From Rhodanobacter sp. LX-99 (GTDB lineage: Bacteria > Pseudomonadota > Gammaproteobacteria > Xanthomonadales > Rhodanobacteraceae), in assembly GCF_018599185.1 (NCBI RefSeq), contig NZ_JAHFVL010000001.1:1798001-1862000 (forward strand): a stretch of DNA of 64,000 nucleotides. Reading direction: 5' to 3'. Positions 8,904-17,547 of the stretch are shown piece by piece (positions within the stretch are counted from its first letter, which is position 1; every line of letters begins with the position of its first letter). The translations under genes and the position numbers were made by a program. The notes below the pieces were generated by a model that saw nothing but the letters and a program-made list of their open reading frames with translations, ran no database searches and was not told the origin of the DNA.

Positions 8904-9533
8904 ATGCATACCGGAGCGCAGTACCACGAATTCATGCTGAGCTCGCCGCGGGACCAGGCCGTGCGCGACAGATTCCAGAAGATGGCGCTGGACCTGTTGC
9001 CCGCGGGAGCGGACGTGCTCGACTTCGGTGCCGGCACCGGCATCGACGCCAAGGCTTATGCCGCCAGCGGACACCCGACTTTCGTGTACGAACCTTCGCC
9101 AGCGATGGGCGAGTACCTGGCGCGGTACTGCCGCGACGAAATCGCCCGCAAGACCGTCATCACGGTGGCGTCGCCGCTCGCGTGCCAGGTGCAGGCGGTC
9201 ACCGCGAACTTCGCGGTGCTCAACCATTTCGCGGATCACGCCGCGCTTTTCGAAGCGTTGTCGCGCGTGGTCCGCCAGGGCGGCTTCGTCCTGGCCAGCA
9301 TGCTCAACCCCTATTACCTCGGCGACGCGCGTTACGGCTGGTGGCGGGCGAACGTCATCAACCTCGTGCGCAGCGGCCGCTACGCCATCGACAGCGAAAG
9401 CCGCATCCATCGCTTTGCGCCACGCGTCGTGGCGCGGGCGGCAGCACCGTATTTCCGGCTGGAACGCCTCGTTCCGCGGGGTCTCGGACTGGCCGTCCAT
9501 CTCTACATGTTCCTGCTGTTCCGGCAGACCTGA
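8904..9533 (+). CDS. Class I SAM methyltransferase
   Basis: 209 residues. The SAM-binding motif I is VLDFGAGTGIDA near residue 37, with FVYEPSPAM as motif II and VLNHFADHAALFEALSRVVRQGG as the downstream helix/strand pair. The C-terminal hydrophobic tail (LAVHLYMFLLF) suggests membrane association. The start ATG follows GAGGT with good spacing. It belongs to the 6081-10458 gene string, 1 nt from the next gene. The acceptor substrate cannot be told from sequence; a lipid or polysaccharide intermediate fits the neighbours. Confidence 0.8.
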   Translation: MHTGAQYHEFMLSSPRDQAVRDRFQKMALDLLPAGADVLDFGAGTGIDAKAYAASGHPTFVYEPSPAMGEYLARYCRDEIARKTVITVASPLACQVQAVTANFAVLNHFADHAALFEALSRVVRQGGFVLASMLNPYYLGDARYGWWRANVINLVRSGRYAIDSESRIHRFAPRVVARAAAPYFRLERLVPRGLGLAVHLYMFLLFRQT

Positions 9534-9534
9534 C

Positions 9535-10458
9535 ATGTGGAAGGACTGGATAAGGCCGTTCGTGCGTCCCCTGCCGCAATGGTCCGTGGTGGCCGTTGCA
9601 CCTCCGCAGCAGGCAGTGATCGCCACCTTGCGCTGGGACGACCAAGCGGCAGATGTCACGGCGGACCACACCGTGGCTTCGCTCAGGCCGCTCGCGATCG
9701 CGACCAGCCTGGATGCCGGCCAACGTCCCGTACTCGAGTACCGCGACAGCGCGACAGGAAGGCTGCTCGGCGTCTTGCGACTGACGCGGACCACGTCAGT
9801 CGCGATCGAAAACACATCGCTCACCCTCTACCACGTTGCCGCGGGCGAACACCGCTGTCTCGGCTGGCCGCGGCGCCCGTGGAACGCGTGGCTGCAGAAC
9901 CGCCTGATGCGGAAGAACCGCGCGTCGAACCACTTGAACATGGAACCCGCGGTGGCACAGCAGCTGATGATCGCCTATCTGTGCCCGCGACCGGTCATCC
10001 TCGTCTCCGTCGACGCACCAGGCCACCGCAACATCTTCCCAATGGACCTGATCGGCCCGCTGGAACGCAGCGGACTTTTCTCGCTCGCGCTGCGCAGCAC
10101 CAACGTCTCCGTGCCGATCATGCGCGACGTGCGCCGGGTCGCCCTGTCCGGTATCCCCGCGGCGATGAAGGCGGTCGTCTACAAGCTTGCCGAGCATCAC
10201 AGGCAGCCGCTGCCGAACTGGGATGCGCTGCCGTTCCCGATTCGACTGTCGCGGGAATTCGGCATACCCGCCGTGGCCGCGGCGCTGCACATCCGGGAAC
10301 TGGCCATCGTGCACAGCCAGGAGATCGGCTCGCACACGCTGTTCCTTGGCCGTATCGTTTCCGACGAAAATTTGGCGGAGGGTATCCAGCTGCATCACAC
10401 GGCTGGCTTTCACCAAACCTGGCGCCGCCGGCAGAACATGCCGTTTGCGGAGGTCTAG
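9535..10458 (+). CDS. Flavin reductase-like (FMN-binding split-barrel) protein
   Basis: 307 residues. The second half has the flavin-reductase-like pattern: PRPVILVSVDAPGHRNIFPMDLIGPL, then SLALRSTNVSVPIM, then FGIPAVAAALHIRELAI and SHTLFLGRIVSDE. This is the order seen in split-barrel flavoproteins of the DIM6/NTAB type. The first 120 residues are an extra domain of unknown role. It begins 1 nt after the methyltransferase stop. It may supply reduced flavin or act on a quinone-like intermediate; that is only inference. Last gene of the plus-strand group before the convergent esterase. Confidence 0.65.
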   Translation: MWKDWIRPFVRPLPQWSVVAVAPPQQAVIATLRWDDQAADVTADHTVASLRPLAIATSLDAGQRPVLEYRDSATGRLLGVLRLTRTTSVAIENTSLTLYHVAAGEHRCLGWPRRPWNAWLQNRLMRKNRASNHLNMEPAVAQQLMIAYLCPRPVILVSVDAPGHRNIFPMDLIGPLERSGLFSLALRSTNVSVPIMRDVRRVALSGIPAAMKAVVYKLAEHHRQPLPNWDALPFPIRLSREFGIPAVAAALHIRELAIVHSQEIGSHTLFLGRIVSDENLAEGIQLHHTAGFHQTWRRRQNMPFAEV

Positions 10459-10478
10459 CCCGAATTGCCTCGCACTAC

Positions 10479-11420
10479 TCAGTCTTGGACCATACCGATC
10501 GTGCGCAGCCACGCATCGGCCAGGCCAGGCCAGCCGGTAATCGGAAACTGCGTCCGCCGCAAGCCGAACGCATGCCCGCCGTGTGCGTACAGATGCATTT
10601 CCACCGGCACGTGGGCGTTCTTCAACGCGACGTAGTAAACCAGCGATTGGTTCACACCGTCCGTGTAGTCATCTTCCGCCTGCACCAGGAATGTGGGCGG
10701 CGTCTCGCGGGTGACCGGAACATTGGGATTGAACTTGTCATCATCGGTCGCGAGATGCCCCGGATAGATGGCCAGCGCGAAATCCGGGCGGGCACTTTCC
10801 TTGTCGGCAGTGTCTACGGGTGGATACAGGCGTCGCTCGAAGTTCGTGCTGATTTCTGCCACCAGGTATCCGCCTGCCGAGAATCCCATTACGCCAATCT
10901 TGTGCGGATTGATGTGCCATTCCCTGGCGTGAAGGCGTACTAGTCCCATCGTTCTCTGCGCATCTTCCAACGCCAGCGTTGATTTCACAAAATCGTCGGG
11001 ACGGCAATGGCATCGCCAGTCATAAGGCGCACTCGGCACGCGATATTTCAGCAGCACGCAGGTGATGCCCCTAGATGTCAGCCAGTCGCAGGCCTCGGTG
11101 CCTTCGAGGTCGATGGCCAGCACCTCGAAGCCGCCGCCCGGAAACACGACGACCGCGGCACCCGTGTTCCTCCCCTTGGGCGGATAAACCGTCATCGTGG
11201 GGCGCGTCACGTTGGTCACCGCCATCCACGGCTTGCCTGCAATCAGGTGTTCCGCTCTCAGTGCCTCGGTTTCCGACCCTGGCATGGGCTGCGCATCGGG
11301 CGCCGTTCCGGGCCATAGCGGCATTTGCGTGTGCCCGGCGGCGGGCATCCAAACCATCGTCTTCGCAGACACGCTCCCGCATATCGCCAGCAGACACAGG
11401 GCCATCGTCCACAGCTTCAT
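10479..11420 (-). CDS. Secreted alpha/beta-hydrolase (esterase/acetylxylan-esterase-like)
   Basis: 313 residues with an N-terminal signal peptide (MKLWTMALCLLAICGSVSA). Catalytic features: oxyanion loop VVFPGGGF near 91-98, nucleophile elbow GFSAGG with Ser near 181, an acidic residue in QAEDDYTDG, and the His in AHGGHAFG. The family includes carbohydrate esterases that remove acetyl groups from polysaccharides, which would suit a gene inside an exopolysaccharide locus. It is convergent with the flavin-reductase-like gene and has its own upstream region. Base composition looks less GC-rich than the flanking genes, suggesting separate acquisition. Confidence 0.8.
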   Translation of the reverse strand: MKLWTMALCLLAICGSVSAKTMVWMPAAGHTQMPLWPGTAPDAQPMPGSETEALRAEHLIAGKPWMAVTNVTRPTMTVYPPKGRNTGAAVVVFPGGGFEVLAIDLEGTEACDWLTSRGITCVLLKYRVPSAPYDWRCHCRPDDFVKSTLALEDAQRTMGLVRLHAREWHINPHKIGVMGFSAGGYLVAEISTNFERRLYPPVDTADKESARPDFALAIYPGHLATDDDKFNPNVPVTRETPPTFLVQAEDDYTDGVNQSLVYYVALKNAHVPVEMHLYAHGGHAFGLRRTQFPITGWPGLADAWLRTIGMVQD

Positions 11421-11923
11421 GACGCTCCTCCGTTTTGGCGCTCGGCCAAAACTGTACGATCAAGAAAGGAAATCAGTTGGAACCCCTCTATCGAATCCTG
11501 CACACCACCTCGGACCTGCAGCGGCCTTTCCCGTGGATTTTTTCGGGCAGGCTTGCTGTAAAGCGCCGTCGGCGCACGTGCTCGGCACCCAGTCCGACGA
11601 GTGGCATTGGGTGTCTGCAGCGGGCGATATGGAGCGGTACGCCGATGCATATGGATCAAAACAGCTGATCACAGCTGACCGGCACACGCATGCCCGACTC
11701 AGGTCGTGCGAATGCGTTGAACGTTCTCAGCGTCTCCGCGCAATCACGTTGCGGGGTATCGCCGAGCAAACGCAGTCTGGATGCCCGACGAGCCTGCGGC
11801 GCATTTCATTCGGTGGCCTGTATGACGGCATCATCGTCGAGTGCAAGCCGTGTGCCTGACCCCGCTCTATTCCAGTCCAACGCGAAGTACGTGATTCCGA
11901 CGCACCGGTGATCTGCCCACCAT
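11421..11923. other. 503-bp gene-free, lower-GC stretch
   Basis: No ORF here shows coding character. It contains the upstream region of the esterase and the downstream region of the acyltransferase. Base composition is visibly more AT-rich than most of the window. I recognise no transposase, tRNA or repeat. It may be a decayed gene. Confidence 0.5.
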
Positions 11924-13081
11924 TCACTTGTGCCGGCGGGTTGCAGCCGGCACCGCTTCTTCCAATGCCGTCCACTCCCCACCTGCCATGCCGCGCACGC
12001 GTGCAGGCAACCCGCTGCCGCGCCGCATCCGCCCGCGCAGACGAACGAAGGGGCGCTCGATCAGGAAATACGATGCCAGCGCTGCGAGGAAAACGAGCAT
12101 CAGGTTCTGTGGAAATGCGTTCGTCCACGCGCTGGATCGGTGATCGAGGAAAGGCAATTGCCACAGGTACAGCGAGTAGCTCAACACGCCGAGAAATACC
12201 ACGGGCCTCCAGTTCAGGAAGCGTCCGACCCACGAACCCGCATGACGCGTGCTCGACTCGATCAGCAACGCGATGCACACGTTCAGCACCGGCGACCCCA
12301 GCAGGATCGCCGCGGTATGGCTGCCCATGCGGTTGATCAGCAGCACCAGAAGCACCGCCAGCACCAGCCAGGGACTGGCGGTCAGGCGCAGGTACCACAT
12401 TTGGGTCAGCAACCATGGCCGCAGCAGAGCCAAGGCACAGCCCGCGGCCAGGTAATCGAACATCGCCGGAAAGCTCGTCAGCATGCCGTTGAGCGCATGG
12501 GGATCGACATGGAAAATCCATTCGCGGATGGCCACGCGCACCAACGGGCCGATGAAGATCGCCGCGACGGCGACGATCAAGGCGCGACGTCCGCGCAAGG
12601 CAAGCAGCGTCAGCGGCCACAGAAGGTAAAACTGCTCCTCGATGGACAGCGACCATAGATGCCCGATCTGCAAGGCGCGGTTCGGCTCGACATTGACCGT
12701 GTAGGTGAGGACGTAAGCAAAATCCCGGCCGGTCAGGTGCACTGCGCCCGACAGCGTCGCGATGGCCATGACCAGGATGAACGCGTAGAACGCGGGGAAG
12801 ATGCGTACGATCCGGCGCAAGTAGAACCGCTTCAGCGAGATGGCCCCGGTCGTCTCGCGCTCGCTCATCAACAACGTAGTGATGAGGAAGCCGGAGATCA
12901 CGGAGAACACCAGCACACCGAGGTGGGCGACGTCACCGCACCAGCGCCCGTATGCGGTGATCGAGACGGGAAAGTTCCGCGTGCCGCTAAGGTGGCCGTA
13001 GCACACCATCAGGATCGAGATTGCCCGGATTCCATCCAGTGACGGAATGCGAGCGCCGGTCGAGTTCGTGGCACCCTTCAT
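11924..13081 (-). CDS. Acyltransferase 3 family membrane protein (OafA-like)
   Basis: 385 residues, about ten membrane helices. The N-terminus IPSLDGIRAISILMVCYGHLSG contains the family's conserved R and catalytic H. FYLRRIVRIFPAFY and SLSIEEQFYLLWP are further signatures, and the last helix pair ends in LIERPF. These enzymes transfer acetyl or other acyl groups to sugars of cell-surface polysaccharides or lipids in the inner membrane. The ATG at 13081 overlaps the stop of the upstream glycosyltransferase (ATGA), so translation is coupled. Last gene of the minus-strand operon starting at 19670. Confidence 0.9.
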   Translation of the reverse strand: MKGATNSTGARIPSLDGIRAISILMVCYGHLSGTRNFPVSITAYGRWCGDVAHLGVLVFSVISGFLITTLLMSERETTGAISLKRFYLRRIVRIFPAFYAFILVMAIATLSGAVHLTGRDFAYVLTYTVNVEPNRALQIGHLWSLSIEEQFYLLWPLTLLALRGRRALIVAVAAIFIGPLVRVAIREWIFHVDPHALNGMLTSFPAMFDYLAAGCALALLRPWLLTQMWYLRLTASPWLVLAVLLVLLINRMGSHTAAILLGSPVLNVCIALLIESSTRHAGSWVGRFLNWRPVVFLGVLSYSLYLWQLPFLDHRSSAWTNAFPQNLMLVFLAALASYFLIERPFVRLRGRMRRGSGLPARVRGMAGGEWTALEEAVPAATRRHK

Positions 13082-14184
13082 GCGCGTGCAGCGAGCAAAC
13101 GCAGATACATCGCCTCGAACGCCCGCGCCGTGTGATCCGCGTCTTCGCGCACCGCGCGGCATTGCGCGGCGGCGGCCAATTGCAGCCGCAGCGCCTCGTC
13201 CGCCAGCACGCGGCTGATCGCGCCGGCCAAGGCGGCCCAGTCGCCGACGGGCACGGCCAGCGCCGCCGACGGCGTCCACTCGGCCAGGTGGCCGACCGCG
13301 GTGCCGACCGCGGGCACGCCGGCCACTGCCGCTTCGAGCAGAACCAGCGGGCCGGCCTCGTGCAGCGAGGACAGCACCAGCAGGTCGGCCGACTCCATCA
13401 TCGGGCGCAGCTCGCGCTGCGTCTTGAAGCCGTGGAAACGGACGCGGCCTTCCAGTCCCAGCCGGCAGGCCAGCCGCTCCATCTCGCCGTGCAGCGTGTC
13501 CACGCCGACGATGTCCATGCGGAAGGCCAGCCCTGCCTTGGCCAGCGCCGCCAGCGCGCGCAGCAGGGTCGGCTGGTCCTTGACCCGGTTGAGGCTGGCG
13601 ACGTGGATCAGCCGCGCCGGCCCCGCGCCGCGCCCGTGCGGAGCCAGCGGCGACCACCCGCGCAGGTCGACGCCGAGCGGCACGCGCCGGGCCTCGAGGC
13701 CGAGCGCGGCCAGCGCGTCGATGATCGGCGCGCTGGCCGCGGTGATGACATCGGCGCCGCGCAGCACCACCGCCTCGCGCAGCCGACCCTTCCATTTGCG
13801 CCGGCCGCCGTAGCCGATCGCGTGCAGCGCGACCAGCTCGCCGCCGGCGACATGCACCAGGCTCGGCCGCCGCAGCAGCTTCGCCGCGGCGACGGCGACC
13901 AGGCTGCAGGAACCGGAGAAGATCGCCTGGACCAGGTCGAACGGCGCGCGGCGATGCTCGGCGCGGATCGCCGCGATCGCGCGCAGCCGCGTCCAGCCGT
14001 CGCCGATGTTGTGCACGGTGGCGCCGGCCAATTCCCAGCGACCGGCCGCCGCTTCCTGGTGCAGCGCGAAGACGTGCACTTCATGCGCGCGCGCCAGCCG
14101 CCCGATCAACGCCAGCAAGACCGGGATCACGCGGAACTCGCCGCTGCGATCCACTCCGCCCGGCACCACCAGCGCGAGTTTCAT
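13078..14184 (-). CDS. Glycosyltransferase family 4
   Basis: 368 residues with the two-Rossmann GT-B layout. The N-terminal domain shows MKLALVVPGG and FDLVQAIFSG. The C-terminal domain shows LIHVASLNRVKDQPTLLRAL and the donor-binding SLHEAGPLVLLEAAVAGVPAV, the E-x7-E region of retaining GT4 enzymes. It is predicted to add one sugar to a lipid-linked glycan on the cytoplasmic face. Overlaps of 4 nt with both neighbours place it firmly in the operon. Donor and acceptor are unknown. Confidence 0.88.
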   Translation of the reverse strand: MKLALVVPGGVDRSGEFRVIPVLLALIGRLARAHEVHVFALHQEAAAGRWELAGATVHNIGDGWTRLRAIAAIRAEHRRAPFDLVQAIFSGSCSLVAVAAAKLLRRPSLVHVAGGELVALHAIGYGGRRKWKGRLREAVVLRGADVITAASAPIIDALAALGLEARRVPLGVDLRGWSPLAPHGRGAGPARLIHVASLNRVKDQPTLLRALAALAKAGLAFRMDIVGVDTLHGEMERLACRLGLEGRVRFHGFKTQRELRPMMESADLLVLSSLHEAGPLVLLEAAVAGVPAVGTAVGHLAEWTPSAALAVPVGDWAALAGAISRVLADEALRLQLAAAAQCRAVREDADHTARAFEAMYLRLLAARA

Positions 14185-15305
14185 CCCGCCCTCCACAGCC
14201 GGTCGTCGAGCACCTGCGCATAGGCCTCGGCCCAGCGGCGGCCCAGCGCGGCGAACGACAGCGTGGCGTCGAAGTGGGCGCGCACCTGCGCCGGCGACGG
14301 CCGGTTCGCCGCGACATCGACCAGCGCCTCGGCCAGCTGCGCGGCGTCGCCGCAGGGCCACAGGCGGCCGATGCGGCCCTCGCCGGTCAGCGCGCGGAAC
14401 GCGGGGATGTCGGTGGCCACCGGCGCCACGCCGCAGGCCAAGGCTTCCAGCAGCGCATAGCCGCAGCCCTCCGCATGGCTGCCGGCCACGAACAGGTCCG
14501 CGGCCCGCATCAGCGTCTCGATCCGCGCGTGTGGCACCTTGCCGAGCAAGTGCACGCGCCCGGCCAGCCGCGGATCGTGCGCGATGCGCTGCTGCACCAC
14601 GTCGAGCAGCGGCGCATTGCCGAACACGCACCACAGCTGCAGGCCGGGCAGCCGCTGCACGGCCTGGGCCACGCCGTCGAGCACCGCCAGCGGGTCCTTG
14701 CCCGGGTTCAGGTGGCCGACCCACAGCACGCAGGGGTCGCCGTGCAGGCCGGTCTCGGCGCGCGCGCGGGCACGGTCGCCCGGCGTGAAACGGCTGCTGG
14801 ATTCGGGTATCGCGAACAGCCGCGTGCGCGGCGCGAACAGGCCGGCACGGGTGAACGGCAGCGCCATGTCGGCGGCGGTGAAGGCGATGCCCGCGGCCGC
14901 CCCGTACCAGCGCCGCCACCACGGCCGCCGCCACCGGCGCGGCGGCCGGTCGGCGTGGTCCTGGATCACGATCGGCAGCTGCGGCAGGCGGCGCGCCAGG
15001 GCGAACGCATCCGCGGCGAAACCCAGGCTGTGTACGTGCAGCACGTCGGGCCGGATCTCGTCCAGCAGCTCGGCGAGGCGGCGCGTCCGCTGCGCATCGG
15101 GCACCGCGGCGAAGCGGTAGTCGATGCCGTTGCGCAGCACGCGCTCCGGCTGCGTCGCCAGCTGGATCACCGACACGCGGGTGCCGGCGCTGGCCACCGC
15201 TTCGGCGACGTCGGCCAGCGTGGGCCACTGCTCGAAGATGTCGGCCGAGGCGAGGCCCGCCGGCACCGGCAGGAAATTGATCTGCGCGACATGCACGGCC
15301 GGCAC
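14181..15305 (-). CDS. Glycosyltransferase family 4
   Basis: 374 residues, GT-B fold. VLHVHSLGFAADAFALAR marks the first domain; CVLWVGHLNPGKDPLAVLDG and SHAEGCGYALLEALACGVAPV mark the nucleotide-sugar domain with the usual E-x7-E arrangement. The start is a GTG at 15305, since no ATG is in frame close to the upstream stop at 15310. Another GTG at 15296 is possible. It overlaps the next glycosyltransferase by 4 nt. The two are too different to be a recent duplication, so they likely add different sugars. Confidence 0.87.
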   Translation of the reverse strand: MPAVHVAQINFLPVPAGLASADIFEQWPTLADVAEAVASAGTRVSVIQLATQPERVLRNGIDYRFAAVPDAQRTRRLAELLDEIRPDVLHVHSLGFAADAFALARRLPQLPIVIQDHADRPPRRWRRPWWRRWYGAAAGIAFTAADMALPFTRAGLFAPRTRLFAIPESSSRFTPGDRARARAETGLHGDPCVLWVGHLNPGKDPLAVLDGVAQAVQRLPGLQLWCVFGNAPLLDVVQQRIAHDPRLAGRVHLLGKVPHARIETLMRAADLFVAGSHAEGCGYALLEALACGVAPVATDIPAFRALTGEGRIGRLWPCGDAAQLAEALVDVAANRPSPAQVRAHFDATLSFAALGRRWAEAYAQVLDDRLWRAG

Positions 15306-15309
15306 GCGC

Positions 15310-16824
15310 CTAGAGGCCCGACACCTGCGGCATGCGCAGGCGCACCAGCCGGTTCGCCAGGTTCAGTTCCCACGGCCGGTCATACTTGCGGAAACGGTAG
15401 CGCCACCCGGCCATCGCGCTCAGGTTGCGCTTGGCCCACGGCGGCGCACGCAGGTCCTGCACCGTGGGATAGCGGCAGCGCAGCACGGTGACGAAGTCGT
15501 TGATGCGATGGCGCAGCTTGTCGGTGAGCCACGGCGCATCGACGTGGCAGGCGTAGTTGACCCAGCGCGGCTGGGTCCACTCGTCCGGCGTGGCGGGGAA
15601 CACCACCGGTTCGCCGTCGAGGCCGAGCAGCGGCGCGCCCGGCCGCTTGCTGCGGTCCTTCTCGTGGCGGCTGTGCTCCGGCAGCGGCGTGTAGACGTAG
15701 ATGACGATTTCCGTCTGCGGGTTGATCCGCTTCAGCTCGCGGATGAACTCGAAGGTGCGCTCGGTCTCCTCCTCGGTGTTCTCCAGCGGCGCGACCATGA
15801 ACGACAGCTCGGGAATCACCCCGTAGCGGCGGCACTGTTCGACCACCGCCAGGGTCTGGTCCGGGCGCGTGCCCTTGCGGATGTCGTGCAGCATCTGGTC
15901 GCTGGGCGACTCCGCGCCGATGTAGGCCATGCGCAGCCGGCTCTTGCGCACCAGTTCCCACGAACGCTCCGACAGCTTCAGCAGCGCGTCCGCGCGGGCG
16001 AAGCACCACCACGGCAGTTCGAACCGGGCCATCACTTCGAGCAGCGGCACCATGTCCGCCTCGCGGTCGAAGAAGTTGTGGTCGAAGTACTGCACCGAAT
16101 CGGCGCCCAGCTCATGCTTGAGGTAGCTCAGCTCGCGTTCCAGCCGCGCGGCAGCCGGCAGGAAGGTGGCGCCGCCGAACATCGCCGCCACGCCGCAGAA
16201 GGTGCAGTGGTAGCGGCAGCCGATCGCCGCCTGGTGCGCGACGGTGCGCTGGCCGAGGTAGGTGCGCGCCAGGTAGCGGCGCGGATCGCCGAGCTTGTCG
16301 TACGGCAGCAGCCCCGCGGGGTCGTTGCGCATGATGCGGCGACCCGGGTTGTGAACCACCGTGCCGGCGTTCTTCCAGGACAGCCCGGCGATCTGTTCCA
16401 GCGCGGGGCCGCCGCTGCCGCTGAGCGTGGCGACCAGCTCCGACAGGGTGTCCTCGCCCTGCGCGCGGACCGCGTAGTCGACGTAGGGCGCGGCCAGCGT
16501 CGCGTCCGTGTGCAGGGTCGGGAAGTAGCCGCCCCAGATGATCGGCAGTGCCGGCAAGCGCGCGCGGATCGCCTGCGACACGGCGATCGCCGGCGCCACC
16601 TGCGGGCCGCCCATCACGCCGATGCCGACCGCGTCGAAGCGGTCCTCTTCCAGCGCGCGCAGCGTGTCGTCGACGAAGTCGCGGTCCACGTTGCCGTCGA
16701 TGATGCGGCTGCTGCCGCTGCGGTCCAGCGCCGCCGCCAGATGCAGCAGCGCCAGCGGGAAGCGCGCGCTCGTGCGCGAAGTGATGGTGGGGTTGATCAG
16801 CAAGGTGCGCGGCGGGTGGGTCAT
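15310..16824 (-). CDS. B12-binding-type radical SAM protein
   Basis: 504 residues. The N-terminal cobalamin-binding-like domain has RTLLINPTITSR, VGIGVMGGPQVAPAIAVSQA and IIWGGYFPTL. The radical SAM cluster motif is CRYHCTFC. Further on come SVQYFDHNFF, YIGAESPSDQMLHDIRKG and the C-terminal YTPLPEH region. This resembles the hopanoid/lipid and B12 methyltransferase-like branch, but no substrate is evident. The ATG at 16824 is chosen; an earlier in-frame start is TTG. It is only distantly similar to the radical SAM protein at 6081. It lies between a methyltransferase and two glycosyltransferases, so modification of a lipid-linked glycan or its lipid is plausible. Confidence 0.85.
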   Translation of the reverse strand: MTHPPRTLLINPTITSRTSARFPLALLHLAAALDRSGSSRIIDGNVDRDFVDDTLRALEEDRFDAVGIGVMGGPQVAPAIAVSQAIRARLPALPIIWGGYFPTLHTDATLAAPYVDYAVRAQGEDTLSELVATLSGSGGPALEQIAGLSWKNAGTVVHNPGRRIMRNDPAGLLPYDKLGDPRRYLARTYLGQRTVAHQAAIGCRYHCTFCGVAAMFGGATFLPAAARLERELSYLKHELGADSVQYFDHNFFDREADMVPLLEVMARFELPWWCFARADALLKLSERSWELVRKSRLRMAYIGAESPSDQMLHDIRKGTRPDQTLAVVEQCRRYGVIPELSFMVAPLENTEEETERTFEFIRELKRINPQTEIVIYVYTPLPEHSRHEKDRSKRPGAPLLGLDGEPVVFPATPDEWTQPRWVNYACHVDAPWLTDKLRHRINDFVTVLRCRYPTVQDLRAPPWAKRNLSAMAGWRYRFRKYDRPWELNLANRLVRLRMPQVSGL

Positions 16825-16848
16825 GGGAAGGCCTGCGGGCAAGTGGAA

Positions 16849-17547
16849 TCAAGGCACCCGGCGCAGCTGGAACACCAGCGCGACGGGAACCTCCAGTGCC
16901 ATGCGGTCGAAGTGCGCGCCGGCGGGGATGTCGGCCGGGTCGAGCATGGGCTCCAGCACCTGCTCGATGCGCAGCCCGAGTCCGGCGCAGGCGGCGTGCC
17001 AATGGCTGTACAGGTGCCGGGTGTGCCGCACGGCGTAGCTCAGGCCGCCGGACTTGAAATCGCGCCGCCAGCCGAGCGCGTGCCCGATCGGATGCACGTC
17101 GCTGCACAGCAGCGTGCCGCCGGGCCGGGTCACCCGGCGCAGCTCGGCCAGCGACTGCCGCAGGTCGTCGAGATGGCCGACGACCAGGCCGCAGACGGTC
17201 AGGTCCGCCCGCGCATCCGGCAGCGGCAGGGCGGCCAGGCTGCCCTGCATCAGCGCGACCGGCGCGTCGGCGTGCAGCGCGGCCAGTTCGGCGCCGGCGC
17301 GCGCCAGCATGTGCGGCGAAAGATCCACGCCGGTCACGCGCGCCGCGCCGCGGCGCAGCGCATGCAGCATGTAGCGCCCGCTGCCGCAGCCAACGTCGAG
17401 CACGGCCTGCCCGTGCAACGCGGCGGGCATCAGCCCGAGCATCGCGCGTTCCTCGGCCCGCATCACCGGATTGTGCGCATGCGCCGGATAGCTGGTCGCC
17501 CACAGTGCGTAGGCCTCGCGCGGTTCGAGGATCGACTGGCGGGACAT
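16849..17547 (-). CDS. Class I SAM methyltransferase
   Basis: 232 residues. SAM motif I is VLDVGCGSGRYMLHA, followed by VTGVDLSPHMLARA and the strand LTVCGLVVGHLDDLRQSLAELRRVTRPGGTLL. This is the ubiquinone/menaquinone-methyltransferase-like (Methyltransf_11) type. Its ATG shares one base with the stop of the amidohydrolase (TGATG), so translation is coupled. The C-terminus probably shapes the acceptor pocket. The substrate is unknown. Confidence 0.85.
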   Translation of the reverse strand: MSRQSILEPREAYALWATSYPAHAHNPVMRAEERAMLGLMPAALHGQAVLDVGCGSGRYMLHALRRGAARVTGVDLSPHMLARAGAELAALHADAPVALMQGSLAALPLPDARADLTVCGLVVGHLDDLRQSLAELRRVTRPGGTLLCSDVHPIGHALGWRRDFKSGGLSYAVRHTRHLYSHWHAACAGLGLRIEQVLEPMLDPADIPAGAHFDRMALEVPVALVFQLRRVP

